64,000 bases of DNA from NCBI GenBank assembly GCA_015492245.1, contig WGFM01000021.1:1-64000 (forward strand). The letters are read 5' to 3'. Positions 53,844 to 62,917 of this stretch are shown in pieces. How positions within the stretch are numbered: the stretch's first letter is position 1; every line of letters begins with the position of its first letter. The stretch is from Deltaproteobacteria bacterium (lineage in GTDB: Bacteria; Desulfobacterota; GWC2-55-46; DRQE01). The notes beneath the pieces were generated by a model that saw only the letters and a program-made list of their open reading frames with translations, made no database searches and had not been told where the DNA came from. The position numbers were made by a program, and so were the translations under genes.

Positions 53844-54500
53844 TTATTCCTCGCGTTGCCCCTTTTTGCTGAGTCTGACCAGAAGATCCACAGAGAAACT
53901 CTCTGTTGCCTGCATGAGCCGTTCTATGCGTGCCTGCAGGTGGTTGTATCCTATAACCGCAGGGATTGCTGCAAAGAGTCCCATGGCTGTTGCCACAAGT
54001 GCCTCTGCTATCCCTGGGGCCACAACGGCAAGGTTTGCAGTTCCCTTGAGTCCTATGGAACGGAAGGTATTCATTATGCCCCATACAGTGCCAAAAAGTC
54101 CTATGAAGGGGGCTGTGTTGGCAGTTGTGGCCAGAAACTGCAAGGACCGCTCGAACCATACACGCTCGTTCTCTATCCTCTTCTGGATCACCCTGTTGAG
54201 ACCGGTATCTGCCACCGAAGAGCCCATGGCAGTGTATACATCCCTCATAAGACGAGAGAAGGGGGTGAATCCATAGTTTTTCGCAACGCTCATCACCTGC
54301 TGTGGATCAGATGTTTTTATAAAGAGGTTGAAGAAAGAGGAACTCTCCTTTTCGGCCTTCCTCAACATGCTTAGCTTGTAGAATATTATGGCCCATGTAA
54401 GCACCGACATTGCCAGTAATATGAGCAGAACCAGCTTTACCACAGGCCCTGCTCCCCACACCATCTCCCATAAATGGGTATTGCCTCCTGCACCAGCCAT
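53844..54500 (-). CDS. tolQ: TolQ/ExbB proton channel subunit
   Basis: About 218 residues with three membrane helices (about 15-37, 125-147 and 160-185). The conserved LATTANTAPFIGLFGTVWGI and ALVATAMGLFAAIPAVIGYN segments mark MotA/TolQ/ExbB proteins. The ATG at 54500 with GAGGAG 10 bp upstream is chosen; an earlier in-frame TTG has no SD. It heads the tolQRAB-cpoB operon. Confidence 0.93.
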   Translation of the reverse strand: MAGAGGNTHLWEMVWGAGPVVKLVLLILLAMSVLTWAIIFYKLSMLRKAEKESSSFFNLFIKTSDPQQVMSVAKNYGFTPFSRLMRDVYTAMGSSVADTGLNRVIQKRIENERVWFERSLQFLATTANTAPFIGLFGTVWGIMNTFRSIGLKGTANLAVVAPGIAEALVATAMGLFAAIPAVIGYNHLQARIERLMQATESFSVDLLVRLSKKGQREE

Positions 54501-54543
54501 GATCGATATACTCCTCAGTTTGTTTATATAGCTCAAAGACAAT

Positions 54544-54572
54544 AATTAACATTTTTGTGTTCCACAAGTCAA
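54544..54572 (-). promoter_or_regulatory. Promoter of the tol operon
   Basis: On the minus strand: TTGACT (54572-54567), 17 bp, TTAATT (54549-54544), about 44 bp before the tolQ start. Confidence 0.5.
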
Positions 54573-54614
54573 CAACTATGGATTCTTACCGATATAGATG
54601 TTGGTGCCAATAAC

Positions 54615-54648
54615 TTGACAGGGGGGCGTTTTATATTAAACTTGTCAA
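54615..54648 (+). promoter_or_regulatory. Possible promoter/operator of the cytochrome b561-like gene
   Basis: TTGACA (54615-54620), 16 bp, TAAACT (54637-54642). The -35 TTGACA and a TTGTCAA at 54642-54648 form an inverted repeat around the promoter, which could be an operator. Weak evidence. Confidence 0.3.
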
Positions 54649-54669
54649 AAGGAGGTCTACAGGGCGTCT

Positions 54670-55386
54670 ATGGAGAAGGAGAGAAGAGGGCTTGTAGAGA
54701 TTAAGGTATGGGACTGGCAGTTGAGACTACTCCACTGGGCCATGGCGCTACTGGTTATAACACTGCTTTTGCTTGTAGTGGGCTATGAGTGGCTCGAGGA
54801 CATGGGCGTAGAAGAAGAGGGGCTCGAGGCCGTCCACAAAATCCATGCCTACACAGGACACATACTTGCTGTTGTACTCATGCTTCGTGTGGTATGGGGG
54901 TTCGTTGGCAACCGATACGCAAGATGGTCCGATATAATAGGACTCAGGTGGTCCGATATATGGGGCCATATAAGGTGGATACTCGGTGGACTGAAGGGCG
55001 CGCCGCCAACAAGCATAGGACACAACCCCCTTGCCTCCCTTTTCTACATACCCCTCTTTGTGGTGCTCACCACCCAGGTCATCTCAGGTGTTATACTTGC
55101 AGGTGAGGAGTTCAAGATGTTTCCAGGAAACCTTGTCGTTGAGAATCGCATTGTTACACATACAGGTGAGGCCATGGCCCACGATGGCAATGAAGAAGAG
55201 GAAGAAGAAGGTATGGAGGAGTTCCTTGAGGCGATACACGAGTTCGGATTCTACTTTATCATATTCTATCTCGTGGCCCACCTTACTGGCCTCGTGCTCC
55301 ACGAGATAGGAGAAAGAAGAGGGCTTTTTTCCTCCATGATAAATGGCCGGAAATACTACCAGGAGGACGAGTTGGAGGGGGATTAG
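54670..55386 (+). CDS. Cytochrome b561 family membrane protein
   Basis: A 238-residue protein with four membrane helices. Heme-ligand histidines occur in RLLHWAMALL, VHKIHAYTGHILAV and FYLVAHLTGLVLHE, the pattern of the b561/Ni-Fe hydrogenase cytochrome b family. An unusual acidic run of eight Asp/Glu lies in the loop before the last helix. AAGGAGG is upstream. It precedes the nar operon with its own weak promoter and could pass quinol electrons to periplasmic c-type cytochromes; that is inference. Confidence 0.88.
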   Translation: MEKERRGLVEIKVWDWQLRLLHWAMALLVITLLLLVVGYEWLEDMGVEEEGLEAVHKIHAYTGHILAVVLMLRVVWGFVGNRYARWSDIIGLRWSDIWGHIRWILGGLKGAPPTSIGHNPLASLFYIPLFVVLTTQVISGVILAGEEFKMFPGNLVVENRIVTHTGEAMAHDGNEEEEEEGMEEFLEAIHEFGFYFIIFYLVAHLTGLVLHEIGERRGLFSSMINGRKYYQEDELEGD

Positions 55387-55472
55387 CGCCCCTGAATTGC
55401 CCAGGAAATGCCTTGAAAAACAATAGCTTGCCAGGTTGCTTAAAAAAACTTAATCCATCCCTACAATTTCTC

Positions 55473-55502
55473 TTGACAACTTTATGACAAAAATCATATA
55501 AT
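55473..55502 (+). promoter_or_regulatory. Promoter of the nar operon
   Basis: TTGACA (55473-55478), 18 bp, TATAAT (55497-55502), both perfect hexamers. No FNR-type palindrome is evident. Confidence 0.75.
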
Positions 55503-55527
55503 TCGCTCTAAATTTAAGGGGGCGGGA

Positions 55528-55619
55528 ATGGGAGCTAAACCCATCAACAGGCTCAACATTAAAATATGCCAGAGTGGGCAGCGCCTGGAGGCGTTGTTTC
55601 ATCTCTGGCATTATTTTTT
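55528..55619 (+). promoter_or_regulatory. Structured leader with terminator before the nar operon
   Basis: The leader has an H-type pseudoknot candidate: stem ATGGG/CCCAT (55528-55532 with 55540-55544), whose loop AGC (55533-55535) can pair with GCT (55551-55553). It is followed by an 8 bp stem TGCCAGAG/CTCTGGCA (55567-55574 with 55603-55610) and a T-rich tail (55611-55619), i.e. an intrinsic terminator. The SD of the first gene comes just after. This is consistent with regulated readthrough; no known riboswitch class is recognised. Confidence 0.5.
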
Positions 55620-55637
55620 AAAGAAAGGAGGTATATA

Positions 55638-56210
55638 ATGGTCCGTCATGTAACGAGGAGGCTTTTAGTTGTAAGGGTTCTCGTGCTCGTAGCACTGTTG
55701 TCTGCAGGATTGATCTTCATGATGCCTGCCCTTGGTTCTGCACAGGAGGTGGCTGGTTCTGGTGATGTTGAGGCCGGCAGGGCACTCTTTACAGGAGAGC
55801 GTGCGTTTAAAAACGGTGGTCCTTCATGTATATCCTGTCATAATGCTGGCAGGGTCGGTGCTCTCGGTGGTGGCACCCTTGGACCAGATCTTACAAAAGT
55901 ATGGGAACAGAAACCCTTCCTGATCGACTCTAACTGGCTTAACAGTGAGGGTGTGCCGGTGATGGGGCCTGTCTTCTCTCGACAAAAGCTCACAGACGAT
56001 GAGGTGGAAGACCTGAAGGCATTCTTCAGTGTTGTGGCAGCAGAGAGTCCTGTGGCAGGGGGAGGAAAGTTCTTCACAGGTGGAATAATAGGTTCTATAG
56101 TCATGCTTGTATTCTTCAGTATAATATGGGGTAACCGTTACAGAAAGAGGTGTCAGGGCACAGCACACGATGCCCTTTGGAGAAATTACGGTGGAAAAGG
56201 AGGGAGGTAA
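55638..56210 (+). CDS. Membrane-anchored monoheme cytochrome c of the nar operon
   Basis: About 190 residues. It has a signal/anchor (about 10-35), one heme site CISCH (64-68), a candidate axial Met109 (VPVMGP), and a C-terminal membrane helix (about 148-165) with a basic tail. The SD AAGGAGG before ATG 55638 is strong. It is 3 bp upstream of narG. Thermus has a cytochrome (NarC) at the same place in narCGHJI, and periplasm-facing Nxr complexes also use a c-type subunit. It should carry electrons on the outer face of the membrane. Confidence 0.9.
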   Translation: MVRHVTRRLLVVRVLVLVALLSAGLIFMMPALGSAQEVAGSGDVEAGRALFTGERAFKNGGPSCISCHNAGRVGALGGGTLGPDLTKVWEQKPFLIDSNWLNSEGVPVMGPVFSRQKLTDDEVEDLKAFFSVVAAESPVAGGGKFFTGGIIGSIVMLVFFSIIWGNRYRKRCQGTAHDALWRNYGGKGGR

Positions 56211-56213
56211 GAG

Positions 56214-59200
56214 ATGGCTACTTCATGGATACAGGATATAGTTAACCCTGTCAAACGCGGTTGGGAGGAGTTTTACCGCAACCGCTGGCAGTACGATAAG
56301 ACCGTAAGAAGCACCCATGGCAACAACTGCACGGGTGGGTGCAGCTGGTGGGTGTATGTGAAGGACGGGCTTGTAACATGGGAGCTCCAGGCAACAGATT
56401 ATCCTCTGCTCGATGAGAGCATACCACCTTACGAGCCCAGGGGTTGTCAGAGGGGTATATCCTCCTCATGGTATGTATACAGCCCTGTGAGGGTAAAATA
56501 TCCCTACATAAGAAGCACTCTTCTCGAGTACTGGAGAGAGGCAAGGAAGAAATACAGTGATCCCGTCCAGGCATGGGCAAGCATAGTAGAAGACCCCGAG
56601 AAGAGCAAGAAGGTCAAATGGTCAAGAGGAAAGGGTGGTTTCCGCAGGCACATCTGGGATGAGGTGTGCGAGATTATAGCAGCAGCCCAGATATATACCA
56701 TAAAGAATTATGGACCTGATCGTAACATAAGCTTCTCACCCATACCAGCCATGAGCCAGGTAAGTTATGCGGCTGGCGCAAGGTATCACCAGCTCATAGG
56801 CGGTGTGAGCATGAGTTTCTACGATTATTACACAGACCTTCCTCCATCATCCCCTGAGATATGGGGTGAGCAGACAGATGTTGCCGAGAGTGCAGACTGG
56901 TACAACGCAGGCTATGTCGTGGTGCTCGGTGCAACCCCCAACAGGACAAGGACCGCAGACTGCCATTTTATGTCAGAGTTAAGGTATGGTGGAGCGAAGG
57001 TGGTGGTGATGTCGCCAGACTATGCAGAGGTTACGAAGTATGCAGACCTGTGGCTGCCTGTTAAGACCGGCTCTGACGGTGCGTTCTGGATGAGTGTTAT
57101 CCATGTGATACTCAAAGAGTTCTATGTGGACAGACAGGTTCCATACTTCGTCCAGTACGTGAAGAACTATACGGACATGCCCCATCTGGTGAAGCTTCAG
57201 AAAGGTGAAGACGGCTGGGAGATGGGCAGGTATCTCAGGGCATGTGATCTTGCAGACTACCAGGATGATGACAACCCCGAGTGGAAGTTTGCAATGTGGG
57301 ATACCAGGAGCCAGAGGCCAAGGATTGTCTATGGAGGTATTGGCTACAGGTATCCGCAGAAAAAGGAGAACGAGGGCAAGTGGAATACCCTCATGAAAGA
57401 CGGCAAGACAGGTGAAGATATAGACCCGGCACTGTCTCTGCTCGATATGAAGGATGATGTGCTGGAGCTCAACACCTATGAGCTCGATACCGGCGAGGTC
57501 TACAAGAGGCAGGTTCCTGTAAAGTATGTTGAGACAGTTACAGAGGGCAGGGTGGCTGTAACCACCGTGTTTGATCTCCATATGGCACAGTTTGGTGTTG
57601 CAAGAGATGGCCTCAGTGGAGACTATGCAACAGGCTACGATGATGACAAGGGGTTCACACCCGCATGGCAGGAGAAATACACCGGTATAGGCAGAGACAC
57701 TGTCATACAGGTTGCAAGGGAGTTTGCCTCCAACGCAGAGGTTACAAGGGGTAGAAGCATGGTCATAGTTGGAGCCAGTATCAACCACTGGTACCATGCG
57801 GACCTTATCTATCGTGCCTTCACAGATGCCCTCATGCTCTGCGGATGTGTTGGCAGAAACGGTGGAGGCATGAATCACTATGTTGGGCAGGAAAGGCTTG
57901 CTCCGTTCGATGCATGGGGACAGGTGGCCTTTGCGCTGGACTGGGCAAGACCTCCACGCCAGCAGAACACACCAAGCTACTGGTACATATACACAGAGCA
58001 GTGGAAGTATGACTCTGCAATAACCGATTATCACAAGGTGCCTGACCCTGAAAAGCTGGATTACAAGCACACTGCAGACTACAATGTGAGGGCCGTAAGG
58101 ATGGGGCATCTGCCCTGGTATCCACAGTTCAACCAGAACAGCATCGCCCTTGCGGAAGAGGCACAGAAGAACGGGGCAAAGACAGATGCAGAGATAATAG
58201 ACTATGTGGTCAAAAAACTCAAGGATGGCTCACTCAGGTTCTCCGTAGAAGACCCCGATGCCCCGGAGAACTGGCCAAGGGTGTGGATGATATGGAGGGG
58301 CAATGCCCTGGGCTCGAGCGCAAGGGGACAGGAGTTCTTCTTCAAGTTCCTCCTTGGAACCCACCACAATGTGGGCGCAGAGGAGGCCGCAAAGCCCTAT
58401 GTCGAGGAGATAACCTACAGGGAAAGCCCCATAGGCAAGCTTGATCTGCTTGTGAGCATAGAGATGAGGATGAACACAACCCCTGTATATTGCGACATAG
58501 TGCTCCCTGCTGCACACTGGTACGAGAAGGAGGACATAAACACAACAGACCTCCATTCCTATATACTTCCCATGGGTGCTGCGGTGCCACCAAACTGGGA
58601 GGCAAAGAGCGACTGGGATGCATACAAGTTCCTTGCAAAGAAGTTCAGTGAGATAGCAAAGAACCATTTCTCAGGACCTGTGAAGGATGTGTTGGCGGCA
58701 CCACTGCAGCATGATACCCCGGCCGAGATAACACAGCCCGCCCTTGATGGCATAAAGGACTGGAAAAGGGGTGAATGTGATCCCATACCTGGCATAACCA
58801 TGCCGAATATGGTTGTGGCCCAAAGGGATTATCCCAATATCTACAACCGCTACATCTCACTGGGACCCCTTATGAAGAGTAAGTACGGCTTCCACGGTAT
58901 TATGACCGATGGTGGGCCAGTATACGAAGAATACATGAACAAGGAGCACACCAATGTGCTCGAATGGGGTGGCCAGAAGTATATCTCACTTAAAGAGGCC
59001 AAGGAAGTGGCCAATGTGATACTGTTCTTCTCGAGCCTCACCAACGGAGAGGTGAACTACAAACAGTGGAAGATAGAGGAGCACCATACAGGCCTCTACG
59101 GGGACAACTACCGGGAGGCAAAGAAGGCTGTGAAGGCCATCTACGGAGACGAGGTGAAGGAATACGAGGAGTACAATGGTGTGGCAGATGAAGTGGGGCT

Positions 59201-59942
59201 TCCAACCAGAGAGGTAAGGATGACCTACGATGACATAGCTGCCCAGCCCCGAAGGTGGCTCACCAGCCCGATGTGGAGTGGTGATACCCGTAGTGGCAGG
59301 GCCTACACAGGTTTTACCCTGCAGATAGACTACAGGCTGCCATGGAGAACCCTTACAGGCAGGCAGCACTTCTATCTGGACCACCCGACCTTCCTGGAGT
59401 TCGGTGAGGGTGTGGTAACCCACAAGTACAAGCTGGACCCCAGAAAGATGAACGAGATAGAGAAGAGCGACAAGACCGATGCCATAGTGTGTAACTACAT
59501 TACACCACATGGCAAGTGGCAGATCCATTCAACCCATTACGACAACCTGAGGATGCTCACACTCTCCAGGGGTGGTAACACCATATGGCTGAACGACAGG
59601 GATGCCGAAAGTGTGGGCATAAAGGACAACGACTGGGTGGAGGCCTACAACGACAACGGTATCTTCGTCTGCAGAGCCATAGTGAGCGCCAGAATACCCC
59701 AGGGTGTTGCCTTTGCATACCATTCGATGGAGAGAACCATAAACATACCCAAGTCCGAGCAGCGCAACAAGATAAGGGGTGGATTCCACAATAGCCTTAC
59801 AAGACAGCGTCTCAAACCAACCCTCATGTGTGGTGGATATGGACAGTTCTCCTACGGGTTCAATTCGTGGGGGCCAATTCCAATAATCAGGGATACAACC
59901 ATACTTGTAAGGAAAATGAGAAACCAGGAGGTGAAGTGGTAA
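56214..59942 (+). CDS. narG: Nitrate reductase / nitrite oxidoreductase alpha subunit (molybdopterin)
   Basis: A 1242-residue molybdopterin bis-MGD enzyme of the NarG/NxrA class. The FS0 cluster ligands are H35, C39, C43 (HGNNCTGGC) and C78 (EPRGCQRG). The conserved NYGPDR..SFSPIPAMSQVSYA, the Mo-coordinating Asp region YYTDLPP (D208) and IWGEQTDVAESADWYN follow. The protein starts MATSWIQDIVNPVKRGWEEF and has neither a Tat twin-Arg motif nor the vestigial NarG leader. Narrow similarity to Nitrospira NxrA at the N-terminus (RWEEFYRNRWQ-like) is from memory. It reduces nitrate or oxidises nitrite; direction cannot be read from sequence. Confidence 0.92.
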   Translation: MATSWIQDIVNPVKRGWEEFYRNRWQYDKTVRSTHGNNCTGGCSWWVYVKDGLVTWELQATDYPLLDESIPPYEPRGCQRGISSSWYVYSPVRVKYPYIRSTLLEYWREARKKYSDPVQAWASIVEDPEKSKKVKWSRGKGGFRRHIWDEVCEIIAAAQIYTIKNYGPDRNISFSPIPAMSQVSYAAGARYHQLIGGVSMSFYDYYTDLPPSSPEIWGEQTDVAESADWYNAGYVVVLGATPNRTRTADCHFMSELRYGGAKVVVMSPDYAEVTKYADLWLPVKTGSDGAFWMSVIHVILKEFYVDRQVPYFVQYVKNYTDMPHLVKLQKGEDGWEMGRYLRACDLADYQDDDNPEWKFAMWDTRSQRPRIVYGGIGYRYPQKKENEGKWNTLMKDGKTGEDIDPALSLLDMKDDVLELNTYELDTGEVYKRQVPVKYVETVTEGRVAVTTVFDLHMAQFGVARDGLSGDYATGYDDDKGFTPAWQEKYTGIGRDTVIQVAREFASNAEVTRGRSMVIVGASINHWYHADLIYRAFTDALMLCGCVGRNGGGMNHYVGQERLAPFDAWGQVAFALDWARPPRQQNTPSYWYIYTEQWKYDSAITDYHKVPDPEKLDYKHTADYNVRAVRMGHLPWYPQFNQNSIALAEEAQKNGAKTDAEIIDYVVKKLKDGSLRFSVEDPDAPENWPRVWMIWRGNALGSSARGQEFFFKFLLGTHHNVGAEEAAKPYVEEITYRESPIGKLDLLVSIEMRMNTTPVYCDIVLPAAHWYEKEDINTTDLHSYILPMGAAVPPNWEAKSDWDAYKFLAKKFSEIAKNHFSGPVKDVLAAPLQHDTPAEITQPALDGIKDWKRGECDPIPGITMPNMVVAQRDYPNIYNRYISLGPLMKSKYGFHGIMTDGGPVYEEYMNKEHTNVLEWGGQKYISLKEAKEVANVILFFSSLTNGEVNYKQWKIEEHHTGLYGDNYREAKKAVKAIYGDEVKEYEEYNGVADEVGLPTREVRMTYDDIAAQPRRWLTSPMWSGDTRSGRAYTGFTLQIDYRLPWRTLTGRQHFYLDHPTFLEFGEGVVTHKYKLDPRKMNEIEKSDKTDAIVCNYITPHGKWQIHSTHYDNLRMLTLSRGGNTIWLNDRDAESVGIKDNDWVEAYNDNGIFVCRAIVSARIPQGVAFAYHSMERTINIPKSEQRNKIRGGFHNSLTRQRLKPTLMCGGYGQFSYGFNSWGPIPIIRDTTILVRKMRNQEVKW

Positions 59943-61465
59943 TGGATATAAGAATACAGCTTTCAATGTGTTTCCATCTTGACAAGTGTATAGGGTGTCA
60001 TACATGTAGTGTGTCCTGCAAGAATGTGTGGACAACCCGCCAGGGTGCTGAATACATGTGGTGGAACAATGTTGAGACAAAGCCGGGTGCAGGGTATCCA
60101 CTTACATGGGAGGACCAGCAGCGCTACATGGGTGGCTGGGAGGTAACTGCCACAGGGGCGCTCAGGCTCAAGCTCCTTAAGGGTCCTGGAAAACTCAGGA
60201 CCCTTGCCAATATATTCTTCCAGCCCAATCTTCCAACGATAGATGACTACTACGAGCCATTTACCTTCGACTATGACAACCTTTTCAATGCTCCACTTGG
60301 GGATGACCAGCCCGTGGCGAGGCCAAAGAGCCTTATAACAGGTGAGTTCATGGACAAGGTTGCCCTGGGGCCAAACTGGGATGACGACTTCGGAGGCTCA
60401 CCACTTTACGCTGCAAATGATCCGAACCTCAAGGGCCTCAGTGAATCACAGAAGCAGATGCTCACACACTTCCACAGGCTCTTTTACTTCTACTTCCCCA
60501 GAATATGTAACCACTGTCTGAACCCTGCCTGTGTCGCATCCTGTCCATCAGGTGCAATATACAAGAGGGGTGAGGACGGCATAGTCCTTATAGATCAGGA
60601 TACCTGCAGGGCATGGCGTTTCTGTGTGAGTGCATGCCCCTACAAGAAACCATACTACAACTGGAACACAGGTAAGAGCGAGAAATGCATATTCTGTTAC
60701 CCCAGGCTCGAGGTTGGTGAGGTCAATGCATGCGCCCATGCCTGTACCGGAAGGATAAGGTTCGTGGGCGTGCTCTTCTATGACGCCGACAAGATAGAAG
60801 ATGTGGCAAAACAGCCCGATGACAGGGTCGTTGAGGCCATGCGCGAGATAGTGCTTGACCCCGAAGACCCCAAGGTTGTTGAGGCCGCTACAAAGAGTGG
60901 GGTTGAGGAGAACTGGATATGGGCTGCACAGAACTCTCCTGCCTACAAGCTCTTCAAGAAGTGGCGAATAGCTCTACCACATCACCCTGAGTTCAGAACC
61001 GTGCCCATGAACTTCTATCTGCCACCACTCTCTCCCATACTCCACCAGGCAAAGGGTGACGAGGGTGGCACATATGACCCTGAGAGCATGGAGTTCTTCA
61101 ACGATGTGGAACTGATGAGGATACCGGTGAAATATCTTGCAAACCTCCTTTCGGCAGGCAATGAGGAGCTGGTGATGGAGTCCCTCAAGAAGCAGATGGC
61201 AGTGAGGATGTATATAAGACAGCTCCGTGTCGGTGATGTGGGAGATGCAAAGGTGAAGAGTGCACTCGATGAGGTGGGTCTCACAGCCGAGGATGCATGG
61301 GAGATCTACAAGCTCGTATCCATTGCCACATTCACCGAGAGGTTTGTAATACCGAAGACACACCGTGAGATAAAGACAACCATAGATCCAAGAACCATGT
61401 ATGAGAAGAGAGGTTCCGTAGGGTTCGGTAGAAAAAGAAAAGAACTGGTAGCAAGAGAGTGGTAA
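59942..61465 (+). CDS. narH: Nitrate reductase / nitrite oxidoreductase beta subunit (Fe-S)
   Basis: About 507 residues with four Fe-S clusters. The first is C16-C19-C22-C26 (CIGCHTCSVSC). The second region is CNHCLNPACVASCPSG. The third is CRAWRFCVSACPY, with Trp in the position that makes the NarH [3Fe-4S] cluster, and the last includes CIFCYPR and CAHACTGR. It moves electrons between the alpha subunit and the membrane or cytochrome c subunit. The ATG overlaps the narG stop (TAATG). Confidence 0.95.
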   Translation: MDIRIQLSMCFHLDKCIGCHTCSVSCKNVWTTRQGAEYMWWNNVETKPGAGYPLTWEDQQRYMGGWEVTATGALRLKLLKGPGKLRTLANIFFQPNLPTIDDYYEPFTFDYDNLFNAPLGDDQPVARPKSLITGEFMDKVALGPNWDDDFGGSPLYAANDPNLKGLSESQKQMLTHFHRLFYFYFPRICNHCLNPACVASCPSGAIYKRGEDGIVLIDQDTCRAWRFCVSACPYKKPYYNWNTGKSEKCIFCYPRLEVGEVNACAHACTGRIRFVGVLFYDADKIEDVAKQPDDRVVEAMREIVLDPEDPKVVEAATKSGVEENWIWAAQNSPAYKLFKKWRIALPHHPEFRTVPMNFYLPPLSPILHQAKGDEGGTYDPESMEFFNDVELMRIPVKYLANLLSAGNEELVMESLKKQMAVRMYIRQLRVGDVGDAKVKSALDEVGLTAEDAWEIYKLVSIATFTERFVIPKTHREIKTTIDPRTMYEKRGSVGFGRKRKELVAREW

Positions 61466-62049
61466 TGGCAACGGCAGAGAGAAAGGGCCTGTATTATACA
61501 TTTGCACGGATGGTAGAGTATCCCTGGGAGGATATAGGGGGGATGGTGGATGAGTGCATAGAGATGCTCATGCACCATCCCGAGTATCCTCCGGAGGTAA
61601 GAGAGGAAATCGAAAAATTCAAGAAAGAGACCGAAGGCATGGCACTCGATGAGCTGCAGGAGCTCTATTCCTATACATTTGAGTTCTCATCTGACTACAC
61701 CATCGACATGGGTTACCACCTCTACGATGGGTTCAAGAGGGCGAACCACCTTCTCAAGATAAAGCAGATATACAGGGAATACGAGTTCCCATACGAAGAG
61801 GTGGCAAGGGGGGAGTTGCCCGATAATCTGGTGGTGGTGCTCAAGTTTATAGATGGTCTCAGTGATATGGAGGTGGAAAGGGATATAAAGGAGAATTTTC
61901 TCATCAAGGCCCTTGAGAAACTCAACAAGAACTTCGAGCTTACCAACAGCGATTGTCCCTACAGACACATCATAAAGGCTCTTCTCATGGTCATCGACAA
62001 GGATATAAAGATGACAGGGGAGATGGAAAAAGAAGGCCATAAAGCATAA
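61465..62049 (+). CDS. narJ: Nitrate reductase assembly chaperone
   Basis: About 194 residues of the NarJ/TorD all-helical family: YYTFARMVEYPWEDIGGMVD at the start and LYSYTFEFSSDYTIDMGYHL in the middle. It keeps the alpha subunit ready for cofactor insertion. The ATG overlaps the narH stop (TAATG); a GTG six bases upstream is less likely. Confidence 0.9.
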   Translation: MATAERKGLYYTFARMVEYPWEDIGGMVDECIEMLMHHPEYPPEVREEIEKFKKETEGMALDELQELYSYTFEFSSDYTIDMGYHLYDGFKRANHLLKIKQIYREYEFPYEEVARGELPDNLVVVLKFIDGLSDMEVERDIKENFLIKALEKLNKNFELTNSDCPYRHIIKALLMVIDKDIKMTGEMEKEGHKA

Positions 62050-62067
62050 ATTAAAGGAGGGTAAGAT

Positions 62068-62775
62068 ATGAACTGGGATTTCATGTTATTCGGCACATTG
62101 CCGTATGTGTTCATAACCATAGCGATAGTGGGTACCATATACAGGTACATGGTGAACAGATTCTCCTGGTCGAGTCTTTCCTCGCAGTTCCTCGAGAACA
62201 AGGTGCTGTTTTTTGGCTCCTTTCCGTGGCATTTTGGTATAATACTGGTGCTGCTTGGACACATAATAGCCATACTAATACCTGGCACCTTTCTTGCCTG
62301 GAATGCCGTGCCGGTAAGACTCTATCTACTTGAACTGAGTGGCCTCATACTTGGACTCCTGGCTCTCATAGGGCTGCTTATGTTCATATACAGAAGGCTT
62401 ACAGACAGCAGGGTAAGGGCTGTAACCAGCTCATGGGATGTGTTGATACTTATAATACTTGCGATACAGGTGCTTACAGGGCTTGGCAACGCCCTTCTTT
62501 ACAGGTGGGGTAGCAACTGGTATGCTTCATCTGCAGTACCCTGGATATGGTCAGTCATTACACTCAATCCTCAGGTTGAGTACATAGCATCCCTGCCACT
62601 TCTTGCAAAGATTCACATCTTTAACGCCCTTATATTTATACTGCTCATACCTTTCTCAAGGCTTGTGCACTTCCTGGCATTCATAGGGCCGCTGAAGTAT
62701 CTCACAAGGTCTTACCAGCTTGTCAGGTGGTATACGAGGGCACCAAGGACAGAGGCTATTCGCCAGTATAAATAA
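62068..62775 (+). CDS. narI: Nitrate reductase gamma subunit (cytochrome b)
   Basis: A 235-residue protein with five membrane helices. Heme-ligand histidines occur in FPWHFGIILVLLGHIIAI and near the end (KIHIFNALIF, RLVHFLAF), the NarI di-heme b pattern. It exchanges electrons with the quinone pool. AGGAGGG SD. It is the last gene of the operon and is followed by a strong terminator. Confidence 0.93.
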   Translation: MNWDFMLFGTLPYVFITIAIVGTIYRYMVNRFSWSSLSSQFLENKVLFFGSFPWHFGIILVLLGHIIAILIPGTFLAWNAVPVRLYLLELSGLILGLLALIGLLMFIYRRLTDSRVRAVTSSWDVLILIILAIQVLTGLGNALLYRWGSNWYASSAVPWIWSVITLNPQVEYIASLPLLAKIHIFNALIFILLIPFSRLVHFLAFIGPLKYLTRSYQLVRWYTRAPRTEAIRQYK

Positions 62776-62791
62776 ACGAAAAAAACAGAGA

Positions 62792-62847
62792 AGTGGGGCC
62801 GTCCATCTGTATTTAGTTTCTATGAGGCGGCTCCACTAAATTTTTTT
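62792..62847 (+). terminator. Terminator of the nar operon
   Basis: A 10 bp stem AGTGGGGCCG/CGGCTCCACT (62792-62801 with 62828-62837, one G-T pair), then AAA and seven T. Confidence 0.8.
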
Positions 62848-62859
62848 GTTGAACAATCC

Positions 62860-62887
62860 TTGACAAGTGCTCATTTGGGGTTAGAAT
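62860..62887 (+). promoter_or_regulatory. Promoter of the DUF2769 gene
   Basis: TTGACA (62860-62865), 16 bp, TAGAAT (62882-62887), about 30 bp before the start codon and directly behind the nar terminator. Confidence 0.6.
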
Positions 62888-62917
62888 CTCTTCAAATACA
62901 AGGGGGAGGTGAGCACG

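Noticed and set aside
56979-58109. 376-residue minus-strand frame opposite narG
   Set aside because: narG is unambiguous here; the antisense translation has no recognisable features.
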